From: Haladaptatus halobius
GTDB taxonomy: Archaea; Halobacteriota; Halobacteria; Halobacteriales; Haladaptataceae
Direction of reading: 5' to 3'
DNA: 64,000 nucleotides
Assembly: GCF_020618475.1 (NCBI RefSeq)
Contig: NZ_CP085335.1
Location: forward strand, 1,550,001 to 1,614,000
Shown here: positions 56,364-64,000 of the stretch, in pieces
Layout of the letters: every line of letters starts with the position of its first letter
Numbering within the stretch: position 1 is the stretch's first letter
Program-made: the position numbers and the translations under genes
The notes under the pieces: model-generated
What the model saw: the letters and a program-made list of their open reading frames with translations, nothing else
Databases searched by the model: none
What the model was told of the DNA's origin: nothing

Positions 56364-56458
56364 TCCTTATCCCTTTCAGACTCCTTGGAATACATAAGTT
56401 TTCTCACTCACCTTACCTAAATACGAAGGAAGCCGGTTCTACCGTGCTACTATTCGTC

Positions 56459-57601
56459 TCACTCGAACGCTTCCCGCAACTCCTCGTCTATCTCCCATGT
56501 TCCATCTCCTTCACCTTGCAACAGCTCTAGACTCGCTCGAAACAGCGACACCTGCGTGTCGAAGATGGCATACACTGGCTGGAACGCCCCCAACCGATCA
56601 CTCCCACCTAACCGAACAAACAACCAGAGCCCGGTAGGAACGACTAGCCCGAACGGTCCGGCCGCGACCAACGCCGCCCCCGTCAACAGCCCGATCGCCA
56701 GCGCCACCAACCACGGCGAGACGACCATGAACCACCAGTTGAACGGGAGCACGACCGCGCCGTACTTGCCGTACCGACCGACCGCGTCACGATGGCGAAC
56801 CAGCAACCGAATCAGTCCCATCCCGCGCCGGTCTTTCTGCAACCGACGCTTTTTGAAATCCGAGTGGGACGCTTCACTGTATTGAATCGCCGGGTCGAAG
56901 ACGACTCGCTTCCCGTTCCGCCGAATCTTTAGGGCGAGTTCGGTGTCGTCGGCCAACGAATCGCGGTCGACGGGGACGATGGCGCCGTTCTCGAACGCCG
57001 AGAAGGGTCCGTGGAAGATGAGCGTCGAGTCGAGGTGCGATTCGAGCGTCTGGATGTGGGCTTGCACGCCGCGATATCCCGCTTCGACCTCGCTCCCGCC
57101 GAGCACCTCGGCGTTCTGTCCGGTGACCGCCGCGACGTCGGGGTCGGCGAGGTTCGCCGCCGCCACTCGAAGAGTATCTTCGGCCACGAACGAATCGCAG
57201 TCGGTCTTGACCACCATCTCGTTGTTCGCCGCGGCGTAGGCCTCGTTGAGCGCGACCGCGAGCCCGCGGCGTTCGTCCTCCCCGATGAGGGTCAGTTCGG
57301 GGTGGTCGCGGTCGGCGAGATACCCCCGAATCAAGTCGGGCGTCTCGTCGTCGCTCGAATCGACGACGATGAGTTCGACCTTCTCCATCGGGTAATCCAG
57401 TTCGAGCAGGTCGGCTATTTTCGTCTCGATGATGTCCGCCTCGTTGTACGTCGGCAATACGATACTCACGGTCGGCTCCGCCTCCCGCTTGTCGGCGGGC
57501 GAACCGTCCGGGCGCACCAGCCCGTACAGGGCGAGAAAGGCGAGATAGGGAAGAGCGGCCACCGCGACGACGACCGCAGCGGCCCTCGCAAGCCGGTTCA
57601 T
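56459..57601 (-). CDS. Membrane-bound family 2 glycosyltransferase
   Basis: 380 residues. One N-terminal helix (VVVAVAALPYLAFLALYGLV), GT-A domain VSIVLPTYNEADIIETKIAD with VKTDCDSFVAEDTL (DXD-like) and ADDTELALKIRRN, then one or two C-terminal helices (WWFMVVSPWLVALAIGLLTG). Resembles polysaccharide-chain GT2 enzymes. ATG 57601 with a TGTTTTAAAC-type box about 25 bases upstream defines the start, divergent from aglJ. Confidence 0.87.
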   Translation of the reverse strand: MNRLARAAAVVVAVAALPYLAFLALYGLVRPDGSPADKREAEPTVSIVLPTYNEADIIETKIADLLELDYPMEKVELIVVDSSDDETPDLIRGYLADRDHPELTLIGEDERRGLAVALNEAYAAANNEMVVKTDCDSFVAEDTLRVAAANLADPDVAAVTGQNAEVLGGSEVEAGYRGVQAHIQTLESHLDSTLIFHGPFSAFENGAIVPVDRDSLADDTELALKIRRNGKRVVFDPAIQYSEASHSDFKKRRLQKDRRGMGLIRLLVRHRDAVGRYGKYGAVVLPFNWWFMVVSPWLVALAIGLLTGAALVAAGPFGLVVPTGLWLFVRLGGSDRLGAFQPVYAIFDTQVSLFRASLELLQGEGDGTWEIDEELREAFE

Positions 57602-57620
57602 ATCCGGCCCTTGGGCGTTT

Positions 57621-57684
57621 TGTTTTAAACATCTATGGATTAGTTGGTGACACCGGGTTCGGGCGAAAGGTTGGGCTTTTAACT
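57621..57684. promoter_or_regulatory. Divergent TATA-like boxes between the GT2 gene and aglJ
   Basis: The minus-strand box GTTTAAAACA lies at 57621-57630 and the plus-strand box GCTTTTAACT at 57675-57684, each about 25-30 bases before its start codon (57601 and 57708). Control of the two directions from one 107-base region is likely. Confidence 0.6.
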
Positions 57685-57707
57685 CCTCGGTACCCACTTG
57701 CCTGACA

Positions 57708-58619
57708 ATGCCCGACTGCGAGGACGTGTGCGTGCTCATCCCGACGCTGAACGAAGCCGAGACCATCGGTGAGGTCGTCGACGGGTTCCGAGAGCGAGGC
57801 TTCTCAAACGTCCTCGTCGTCGACGGTGACTCCGACGACGAGACGCGGGACATCGCCACGGATTGCGGCGCTCGCGTCATCGAACAGAGCGGGGTGGGGA
57901 AAGGACAGGCCGTCCGCGAAGGGTTAGACCACATCGAAACCGAGTACGTCCTGATGCTCGACGGGGACGGGACCTACTCCCCCGAGGACGTGGAGCGGAT
58001 GCTCGACCCCCTCGACGACGGCTACGAACACGTCATCGGCGACCGCTTCGCCGAGATGGGCGAGGGGTCGATGACCCGCCTGAATCGGTTCGGGAACCGG
58101 ATCATCAACCGCGCGTTTCTGGTCATCCACGGGCAGGACTTTCAAGATATCCTGAGCGGCTACCGCGCATTCACCCGGAAATCCGCGGAACGAGCGTACC
58201 TCACCTCCGACGGGTTCGGCGTCGAAACCGAACTCGCCGTCGAGTGCGTGAAACACGGCATCCCGACGACCGTCGTCCCGATTCGCTACGAGGAGCGACC
58301 GGAGGACTCCGAGACGAACCTCCACCCTATCTGGGACGGGGGCAACATCATCATGACGCTCTACCAGCTCGCGAAGACGAACAACCCCCTATTCTACTTC
58401 GGCAGTATGGGGATGTTAAGCGGTCTCCTCGGCGTCGTTCTAGGAATCTACGTCGGTATCGAGTGGTTCATCCCGCCACGCGTCTCCCACGAGGTGCTGG
58501 CAGTCGTCGCCGGTGTCGCCATCATCTTCGGCGTGCAGTTGCTCATGTTCGGCGTCCTCTCCGATATGATCGTCACGCTCCACCGGGAGCAGATGCGCCG
58601 AATAGACGAGCGTCGGTAA
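57708..58619 (+). CDS. aglJ: AglJ-type glycosyltransferase starting the N-glycan
   Basis: 303 residues. GT-A domain VCVLIPTLNEAETIGEVVDG, DXD in MLDGDGTYSPEDVERM and ILSGYRAFTRKSAERA, then two C-terminal helices (FYFGSMGMLSGLLGVVLGIY, VLAVVAGVAIIFGVQLLMFG). Closely resembles the dolichol-phosphate glucosyl-type AglJ that adds the first sugar of the S-layer N-glycan in Haloferax. Divergent from the other glycosylation genes. Confidence 0.9.
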   Translation: MPDCEDVCVLIPTLNEAETIGEVVDGFRERGFSNVLVVDGDSDDETRDIATDCGARVIEQSGVGKGQAVREGLDHIETEYVLMLDGDGTYSPEDVERMLDPLDDGYEHVIGDRFAEMGEGSMTRLNRFGNRIINRAFLVIHGQDFQDILSGYRAFTRKSAERAYLTSDGFGVETELAVECVKHGIPTTVVPIRYEERPEDSETNLHPIWDGGNIIMTLYQLAKTNNPLFYFGSMGMLSGLLGVVLGIYVGIEWFIPPRVSHEVLAVVAGVAIIFGVQLLMFGVLSDMIVTLHREQMRRIDERR

Positions 58620-58652
58620 GAACGGCGCAACAGGTTCCCAACAGTTCCGATT

Positions 58653-59278
58653 TCACGCGATATCTCGACTCGTGTAGATGGACACCGATTCCGTGAGTTG
58701 GAGTTTGATGGTCTCGGGAAGCGCCCGTCCGCCGCGGAACTTCGGCACCGCGAGTCGGTTCTCCACGCGGTCGCCCGATATCTCGGTGCGAAGCTGAAAC
58801 ACCACGTTGCCGACGTGTTCGGTGATGTCGCATTGGTTGGGGATGCTCCGCCCGTCGAGGCAGTGGAGCACGGCGAGCCCGTCCGTTCCTCCGACGTGCT
58901 GTTGGAGGTCGTGCAGGAAGTTCCGATATCGACTCGGGTCTAGTTGTTCGAGCAGATTCATCGAGTCGATGACGAGCGTCGAACCGCCCGGCAGTCGGCG
59001 AAAAATAGTCGTCGCGCGTGTTCGAGCGGGGCGTCCCCCGGAACGTAGCGCACCTCGGGCGTTCGGCGACCCTGCACGCGCCTGAACCTCACGCTGACCG
59101 TCTCCTCGTCGCGGTCGGTCGTCAGATACAGCGTCGGGCGACTGACCGTGAACTCCGTCAACAGGAGCTCCGCCTGACTGGCGGGGGGCGCACAGAGCGC
59201 CACCGTGCTTCCCGGAGGGATTCTGCCGTCGGGTTCCCGGTCGAGAATCGGGATGGCGGTCAAGAGCCGCCCCACCAT
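58653..59278 (-). pseudogene. RAD55/KaiC-like (DUF7504-like) protein with a frameshift
   Basis: Two overlapping minus-strand frames form one protein. The N-terminal half (PPGSTVALCAPPASQAELLL, TLYLTTDRDEETVSVRF) ends LEHARRLFFADC. The second half begins after an A5/T5 run at 59001-59005 and reads RRLPGGSTLVIDSMNLLEQ to the end. Adding one base to the run gives a continuous RecA-like chain. The Walker A region is degenerate (CAPPASQAEL). The second frame also has its own ATG (58961) overlapping the first frame's stop. Confidence 0.75.
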
Positions 59279-59301
59279 AGATGTGACAATTCAGACAGCG
59301 T

Positions 59302-59945
59302 TCATAAGTGTTTGGTCAGGACTGCCGACGCGAGTCGGTCGTACGCCCGCACGACCGACTCGTCTGCGAGCACCGGCGCGTCCACCTCCGGAACCGACGC
59401 CAGCAGGGGACAGTCGAACAGTCGCTCGACGTTCGCCGGTGTTCGCTCCGTCCGGACGAGGACGCACCCGACGACCGTCGCGTCGAGCGCACGCGCTATC
59501 GCGACGGTTTTGGCCGTGTCGCGGAGACAGGCCGGGTCGAGCGTCGTCACCAACAGCGCGTCCGCCGCGATTCGAAGCGGGGTCGCGGCGTCCGGCCCCG
59601 CCCCGCCCCGGCAGGACAGTCCACGAGCACGTGATCCGCGGTCGCAACAAGGCGGGAGAGCGCCGAAGGGAGATCGACCGCCTCGCCGAGCGACTGCGGT
59701 GCGGGCACGACGTCCACGCCGGAGAAAGAAGGCGGGGAGTGGGCGGCGTCTTCGACCGCTCCGCCCCCCACGACGGTCGCGAGATTCGGGTCGGCCTCCA
59801 CGTCCGCGAGCAGATGTAGGTCGGGCATGTCGAGGTCGGCGTCCGCGGCGAGCACCGGTCGGCGGGTTCTGCCAAGCGTGCCCGCGAGTCCGAGCGTCGT
59901 GGTCGCCTTTCCGCAGCCGCCTTTTCCGCCGGCGATAGCGAGCAT
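59302..59945 (-). pseudogene. MinD/ParA-like ATPase with a pentanucleotide frameshift
   Basis: The N-terminus [20 protein letters not shown] has the deviant Walker A and runs to HVLVDCPAGAG. There the tract GGGGC x3 (59595-59609) shifts the frame. The remainder (ALLVTTLDPACLRDTAKTVA, VVGCVLVRTERTPANVERLF) is a normal MinD C-terminus. Removing one five-base unit restores one frame of about 212 residues. Could be a pseudogene, a sequencing error or a slippage switch. Confidence 0.8.
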
Positions 59946-60026
59946 GGCGAGTGTGGTCGCGTCATCCGATTTAAGGTTCGGGGCGACCCGTGCCTTTCAA
60001 TACGCGCGCTCCCCCCTTGTCGAACG

Positions 60027-60938
60027 ATGCGGCACGACCACCTGATCGACACGAAACAACTCTCGCGCGCGGACATCGAGGGCGTCCTCGACCGCGCCGC
60101 CGAGATCGACGCCGACCCGGCGGCGTTCGCGGATCGACACGCGGGGAAACTGCTCGGACTGATGTTCTACGAGCCGAGCACCCGCACGAAGATGAGCTTC
60201 GAGACCGCCATCAAGCGCCTTGGTGGCGATATCGTGGACATGGGTTCCGTCGAATCGTCGAGCGTGAAGAAAGGCGAGTCGCTCGCCGACTCCGCGCGGG
60301 TCGTCGAAGGATACGCCGACGCGCTCGTGTTGCGCCACCCGAGTCAGGGCGCGGCGAAGATGGTGAGCGATTTCGTGGACGTCCCCCTGCTCAACGCGGG
60401 CGACGGGGCGGGTCACCATCCGACCCAGACCCTGCTCGACCTCTACACGATCCGGGAGAGCGCGGGACTCGACGATCTCACCATCGGTATCATGGGCGAC
60501 CTGAAGTACGGGCGCACGGTTCACTCGCTCGCCCACGCGCTGACGAACTTCGACACCCGCCAACACTTCGTCAGTCCGGGGAGCCTCAAGCTTCCCCGAA
60601 GCGTTCGCTACGACCTCCACGAGGCGGGTGCGAACGTCCGCGAGCACACGGACATCGAGGACGTGCTACCGACCCTCGACGTGCTCTACGTCACCCGCAT
60701 CCAACGCGAACGCTTCCCAGACGAGAACGAGTACCGCGAAATCGCCGGCGAGTATCGGATCGACCTCGACACGCTGGAGGAGGCGTCGGACGACCTGACC
60801 GTCATGCACCCCTTGCCGCGCGTGGACGAAATCGCCGCCGAGGTGGACGATACGCAGCACGCGGCGTACTTCGAACAGGCACACAACGGCGTTCCGGTGC
60901 GCATGGCACTGCTCGATTCCATGCTGGAGGAACGATGA
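60027..60938 (+). CDS. pyrB: Aspartate carbamoyltransferase catalytic chain
   Basis: 303 residues. Joins carbamoyl phosphate and aspartate in UMP synthesis. Carbamoyl-phosphate loop Ser51-Thr-Arg-Thr54 ([13 protein letters not shown]), [26 protein letters not shown] and the aspartate-side HPLPRVDEI. Its stop overlaps pyrI. Confidence 0.96.
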   Translation: MRHDHLIDTKQLSRADIEGVLDRAAEIDADPAAFADRHAGKLLGLMFYEPSTRTKMSFETAIKRLGGDIVDMGSVESSSVKKGESLADSARVVEGYADALVLRHPSQGAAKMVSDFVDVPLLNAGDGAGHHPTQTLLDLYTIRESAGLDDLTIGIMGDLKYGRTVHSLAHALTNFDTRQHFVSPGSLKLPRSVRYDLHEAGANVREHTDIEDVLPTLDVLYVTRIQRERFPDENEYREIAGEYRIDLDTLEEASDDLTVMHPLPRVDEIAAEVDDTQHAAYFEQAHNGVPVRMALLDSMLEER

Positions 60939-61396
60939 GCGAACACGAACTCCGCGTCAGTAAGATTCGAAACGGCACCGTCATCGACCACATCCGCGCC
61001 GGACAGGCGCTCAACGTCCTCGCCATCCTCGGCATCGACGGGAGCGAGGGCGAAGCGATCAGCGTCGGGATGAACGTCCCGAGCGACCGGATGGGTCGCA
61101 AGGACATCGTGAAAGTCGAGGGGCGCGAGCTGAGCCAGAATGAGGTGGACGTGCTCTCGCTCATCGCGCCCGACGCGACCATCAACATCATCCGCGAGTA
61201 CGAAGTGGCAGAAAAGCATCGGTTGGAGCGCCCCGAACAGGTGGTCGGCGTCCTCTCCTGCCCGAACAGCAACTGCATCACGACCGAGAGCGAACCGGTC
61301 GAGTCGAAGTTCGCGGTGCTCGCGGACGGCGTCCGCTGCGAGTACTGCGAGACCATCATCCGCGACGATCTCGCCGCACATATCAGCGTGAAGTGA
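60935..61396 (+). CDS. pyrI: Aspartate carbamoyltransferase regulatory chain
   Basis: 153 residues. Allosteric nucleotide-binding N-domain ([20 protein letters not shown]) and a four-Cys zinc domain (CPNSNC and CEYC) that contacts PyrB. Overlaps pyrB by four bases. Confidence 0.96.
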   Translation: MSEHELRVSKIRNGTVIDHIRAGQALNVLAILGIDGSEGEAISVGMNVPSDRMGRKDIVKVEGRELSQNEVDVLSLIAPDATINIIREYEVAEKHRLERPEQVVGVLSCPNSNCITTESEPVESKFAVLADGVRCEYCETIIRDDLAAHISVK

Positions 61397-61472
61397 GAAA
61401 CGACGGCCTAACCCGACGAACCGACGGAAACGGTCGCGCCGGTTTATGCCCTTCCTCGTAACTCTGGCGCGT

Positions 61473-62150
61473 ATGGGAACTCGAATCGGCCCGCGAACCG
61501 CGGTCGTTCTCTCGTTTCTTCTCCTGCTCTCGGGGGTCGCGCCGTTCGCCGGTGGAACGGCGGCACAGACGAACGGAGCCTCGCAGTTCGGCCAGCTCTC
61601 ACCCCTCCAGTACAAGGTGTCCATCGACAACGCGACCATCCGGACGTGGGCGCTGCGAAACGTGACGGTGCGGAACGCGACGGTCGATTCCGTGCTCGTC
61701 CGCAGGCTTCGCGTGGACGGTGAAACACAGGAGAACGTCACCTTGCGGAACGTCTCCGTCGCCGAACTCGAGATCGAAAACGGGACGCTGACGAACGTCA
61801 CCGCGAGACAGATCGTCGTCAGAAATCGTTCCATCTGGAACGTGCCCGGTGGCAGCCTCTTCGACCCCGGCGTGAAAGACCGCGTCATCCAGCGCCACGT
61901 GCTGGCGAACGTGACCGTCGAAGGAGTGTCGATCGATCGGATCGTGGTGGCGAACGTGTCTGTGCGAAACACGACGGTTCAAGAAGCCGCGAACGAGTCG
62001 GTCGTTCCGCCCGCCGTGACGAATCCCGATTCGAAGCCGAGACCGGACGTCGTGATCAAAAACGGAACCGTCGAGCGGTCGGTCGTTCGAAACGCCACTA
62101 CTGGAGAGTGGCACGTCGGCGAGATAGATACCGAAAACTCGACGGGGTAA
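61473..62150 (+). CDS. Secreted protein with dense N-glycosylation sequons and beta-helix-like repeats
   Basis: 225 residues. Signal peptide VVLSFLLLLSGVAPFAGGTA, then a mature part rich in short beta repeats such as NATIRTWALRNVTVRNATVD and VVANVSVRNTTVQEA. About fifteen N-x-S/T sequons occur in roughly 200 residues, many at regular spacing. A GGTTTATG box about 30 bases upstream fixes ATG 61473 over ATG 61446. The fold and role are unknown; it would be heavily glycosylated if exported. No lipobox or anchor is visible. Confidence 0.75.
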   Translation: MGTRIGPRTAVVLSFLLLLSGVAPFAGGTAAQTNGASQFGQLSPLQYKVSIDNATIRTWALRNVTVRNATVDSVLVRRLRVDGETQENVTLRNVSVAELEIENGTLTNVTARQIVVRNRSIWNVPGGSLFDPGVKDRVIQRHVLANVTVEGVSIDRIVVANVSVRNTTVQEAANESVVPPAVTNPDSKPRPDVVIKNGTVERSVVRNATTGEWHVGEIDTENSTG

Positions 62151-62208
62151 TCGGAGGAGAGTGGGCGGGAGGGAGTTATTGGGGAGAACAGTCACTGAGG
62201 TCGTCGCG

Positions 62209-62814
62209 TCAGAACACGGCGTCCGTCTCGACCCGCGCTCCGTCCGGGAATGCGCTCCCGGCGAGGCAAAATCGCGGCACTTCGACGTCGTCGCCCCGTC
62301 GAATTCGGAGCCCCGGAACGTCGCCGAACACCGCCCGGAACTCGTCGTCCGCGTCGGGGTCGGGAACGGTGAGTTCGACGCGCTCGAGGTGCGCGACCTC
62401 CCACGAGCCAAGATCCGCCTCCACGTCGCTTCCGTGGGGGTGGAGTTCGACCCGGAACCGCCACGGCGTCATGACGAACGTTCGTCGCCCGTCGCGGCTG
62501 CGAACCGACCAGCCCCGCTCCGCCGCGCGGTCGCAGAGCGCGTCGAACGCGGTCGTACAGAGGCCGAGGTGGTCGAAGTGCGGTCGCCGTCCCGGCGCGA
62601 TGGTGACGTTGACGTAGCCGCGCTGGGCGTTCTGGAGGCGGAAGTCGTCGGGATCCGAATCGCTCGCGTCGAGCGCGAGAAACTCGCCGTCGATCTGGCC
62701 GAATCGCCGATAGAGCGGCAGTCTGCGCCCCGCGAGTCGCCGTTCGGCTCCGCTCACGTCGGGTGTGTTGAAGTGGAGGTGGAAGAGTCGCGTCGGAGGT
62801 CTCATACCCGACAC
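62209..62814 (-). CDS. VOC/glyoxalase-superfamily protein
   Basis: 201 residues. Two paired beta-alpha-beta-beta-beta units: LFHLHFNTPDVSGAERRL and HLERVELTVPDPDADDEF, with possible metal-binding His residues (FDHLGL, ELHPHG). Substrate unknown. ATG 62805 three codons in is an alternative start. Confidence 0.75.
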   Translation of the reverse strand: MSGMRPPTRLFHLHFNTPDVSGAERRLAGRRLPLYRRFGQIDGEFLALDASDSDPDDFRLQNAQRGYVNVTIAPGRRPHFDHLGLCTTAFDALCDRAAERGWSVRSRDGRRTFVMTPWRFRVELHPHGSDVEADLGSWEVAHLERVELTVPDPDADDEFRAVFGDVPGLRIRRGDDVEVPRFCLAGSAFPDGARVETDAVF

Positions 62815-62852
62815 TCGTCCACCGCGGAAAAACGGGTTCGGTTAGCCGCCGA

Positions 62853-63782
62853 TCACTCTTCGACGTCTTCCGCTTCGCCCTCTTCGCCTTCCGCTTCGAG
62901 TTCCTCGACGATCTCGTCCTCGTCGATGTCGGCGTCTTCGAGCGCCTCTTCGATGTCGGCGTCGCCCATGCCCATGCCGCCCATACCGCCCATCATGCCG
63001 CCCATGCCGCCGCCTTCGATGGTCTCTTGCACGATGACGCGATCCAGGTCGAGGCGGTCGATGACGTCCTGTGCAATCTGCTGTTTCTGGAACATCCACT
63101 GCTGGTTCATCGAGAGCTGGGGTGTCGCCTCGATGTAGAGCGTCTCCTTCTCGACCGTCTCGGTCTCGGTTTCGCCCTCTTCGTCCTCGACCTCCTCTTC
63201 CACTTCGTCCGTCTGAATCCACATGTCGAGGTCGGCGTCGATGTACATCGAGAACAGGCCCTTCGCCTTCTCGTCGGCGTCCTCGACCTCCTCGAGAACC
63301 TCGTACTCGTACTCCAAATCCTCGCCGGCGAGCGGGTGGTTGAAGTCCACTCGCGCGCGACCGCCGATGATGGTCTCGACGTGGCCCTGCTGCCCGTCGA
63401 CGTTGACGCGCGCACCGGGGTAGCGGTCGTCTTCCGAAATCTTGTCGGCGCTCACCGTGCGAACCTGCTCGTTGTCGTACTCGCCGAACGCCTGTTCGAC
63501 GGTGACGGTGCCGTCGTCGCCGGCTTCCTTGCCGTAGATATCCTCTTCGACATCCTCGAAGATGTGGCCTGCGCCGAGCACGATGGTGCGCGGGCCGAAT
63601 TCTCGGTCTTCCGCTTCGACGCCCTCCTCTTCCGCGACGTCGGCGCTGGTCGTGTCCACGAGGTCACCGTCTTCGACCGTGCGTGCAGTGTAATTGAGGC
63701 TGATGAAGTCGCCTTCCTGCAGTCCGTCTTGCGATTCTGACTCTTCGTCCTCGGCTACTTCCGCCTCTTGTTCGTCACTCAT
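62853..63782 (-). CDS. SlyD-like FKBP peptidyl-prolyl isomerase
   Basis: 309 residues. FKBP core LQEGDFISLNYTARTVEDGD, then the IF/flap insertion and GHVETIIGGRARVDFNHPLA typical of archaeal SlyD/FKBP29. A C-terminal domain (LSMNQQWMFQKQQIAQDVID) and a Met/Gly tract (GGGMGGMMGGMGGMGMG) precede an acidic tail. Assists folding and perhaps metal binding. ATG 63782 follows the acidic MSDEQEAEV start. Confidence 0.93.
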   Translation of the reverse strand: MSDEQEAEVAEDEESESQDGLQEGDFISLNYTARTVEDGDLVDTTSADVAEEEGVEAEDREFGPRTIVLGAGHIFEDVEEDIYGKEAGDDGTVTVEQAFGEYDNEQVRTVSADKISEDDRYPGARVNVDGQQGHVETIIGGRARVDFNHPLAGEDLEYEYEVLEEVEDADEKAKGLFSMYIDADLDMWIQTDEVEEEVEDEEGETETETVEKETLYIEATPQLSMNQQWMFQKQQIAQDVIDRLDLDRVIVQETIEGGGMGGMMGGMGGMGMGDADIEEALEDADIDEDEIVEELEAEGEEGEAEDVEE

Positions 63783-63888
63783 ACACGAAACGACACCCGT
63801 TCGCCCCTTAAGAATCACGTTTCGACCGCGAGACTGAGTTCGAGCGAAGAGGGGGATTTACGTCACCGCTTCAAGTAGTCTCTTCCCG

Positions 63889-64000
63889 ATGGACGCGCCC
63901 GAATCCGTCGCGTTTCTCGCGGGGTCGCCCGAGCGACTGCGCCTGCTCGTCCACCTCCGAGAACGGCCCGGCTCCCCGCGCAACGTGACAGCGGCGACCG
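63889..64000 (+). CDS. ArsR/winged-helix regulator, N-terminal piece cut by the window edge
   Basis: MDAPESVAFLAGSPERLRLL followed by VHLRERPGSPRNVTAAT is the first helix pair of a haloarchaeal HTH regulator. Only 37 codons are present. Identity beyond the HTH class cannot be judged. Confidence 0.6.
   Translation, partial: MDAPESVAFLAGSPERLRLLVHLRERPGSPRNVTAAT

Noticed and set aside
1..64000. rRNA genes or a replication origin
   Set aside because: No rRNA-like stretch, Orc1/Cdc6 gene or origin-repeat cluster was seen.

Overview
The window is chromosomal DNA of a halophilic archaeon (class Halobacteria). The evidence is high GC, strongly acidic proteins, Tat/lipobox exports, halocyanin-type copper proteins, HalOD1 domains, MBF1, phosphomevalonate decarboxylase, an intron-bearing tRNA-Trp and an AglB/AglJ N-glycosylation locus. 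Many genes have TATA-like boxes about 25-30 bases before the start codon, as expected for leaderless transcripts. A genus cannot be fixed from sequence reading; a Haladaptatus-like organism is only a guess.

Layout. 0-1.2 kb: the start of a cobalamin operon (cbiX, cut by the left edge, behind two tiny overlapping cistrons). 1.4-10.2 kb: siroheme nitrite/sulfite reductase, small membrane proteins, an NDH-2-like flavoprotein, mevalonate-pathway decarboxylase, MBF1, and a tight hisC-kinase-CDP-alcohol transferase operon. 10.3-17.2 kb: a basic Gln/Arg-rich low-complexity protein, an F420 oxidoreductase, a DUF4349 lipoprotein, tpiA, dinB, two HalOD1 proteins and a cupredoxin. 17.4-25.5 kb: accessory DNA with a 1354-residue type IIG-like restriction-methylase, an LVIVD lipoprotein, a decayed integrase and a two-domain halocyanin, ending at the 3' end of tRNA-Trp. 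25.7-28.9 kb: DUF5795/DUF5794 pair and guaB. 28.9-32.3 kb: four consecutive genes each broken by a stop or frameshift. 32.3-36.6 kb: a halocyanin/membrane operon, a Sensor-domain protein and a regulator with two DUF7521-like proteins. 36.7-40.7 kb: tRNA-Lys with a duplicated 3' end, a TrkA-N/DHH protein, PRC-barrel, an aminotransferase and a DCC protein. 41.3-45.7 kb: anaerobic glycerol-3-phosphate dehydrogenase glpABC. 45.8-48.6 kb: a broken FNT transporter, a cupredoxin, a tiny zinc ribbon and a DUF368 protein. 48.6-58.6 kb: protein N-glycosylation (aglB, flippase, phosphatase/sulfatase-fold enzyme, three glycosyltransferases, divergent aglJ). 58.6-64 kb: two frameshifted ATPase genes, pyrB-pyrI, a secreted protein with fifteen N-glycosylation sequons, a VOC protein, a SlyD-like FKBP and the start of an HTH regulator.

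The main joint function is N-glycosylation. AglJ and the other transferases would build a lipid-linked glycan inside the cell, the flippase would turn it outward, AglB would transfer it to Asn, and the nearby DUF368 protein may return the polyprenyl-phosphate carrier. Two striking targets lie close by: AglB's own C-terminal tail and the secreted protein at 61.5 kb. The other theme is decay: nine loci carry frameshifts or stops while all housekeeping genes are intact.
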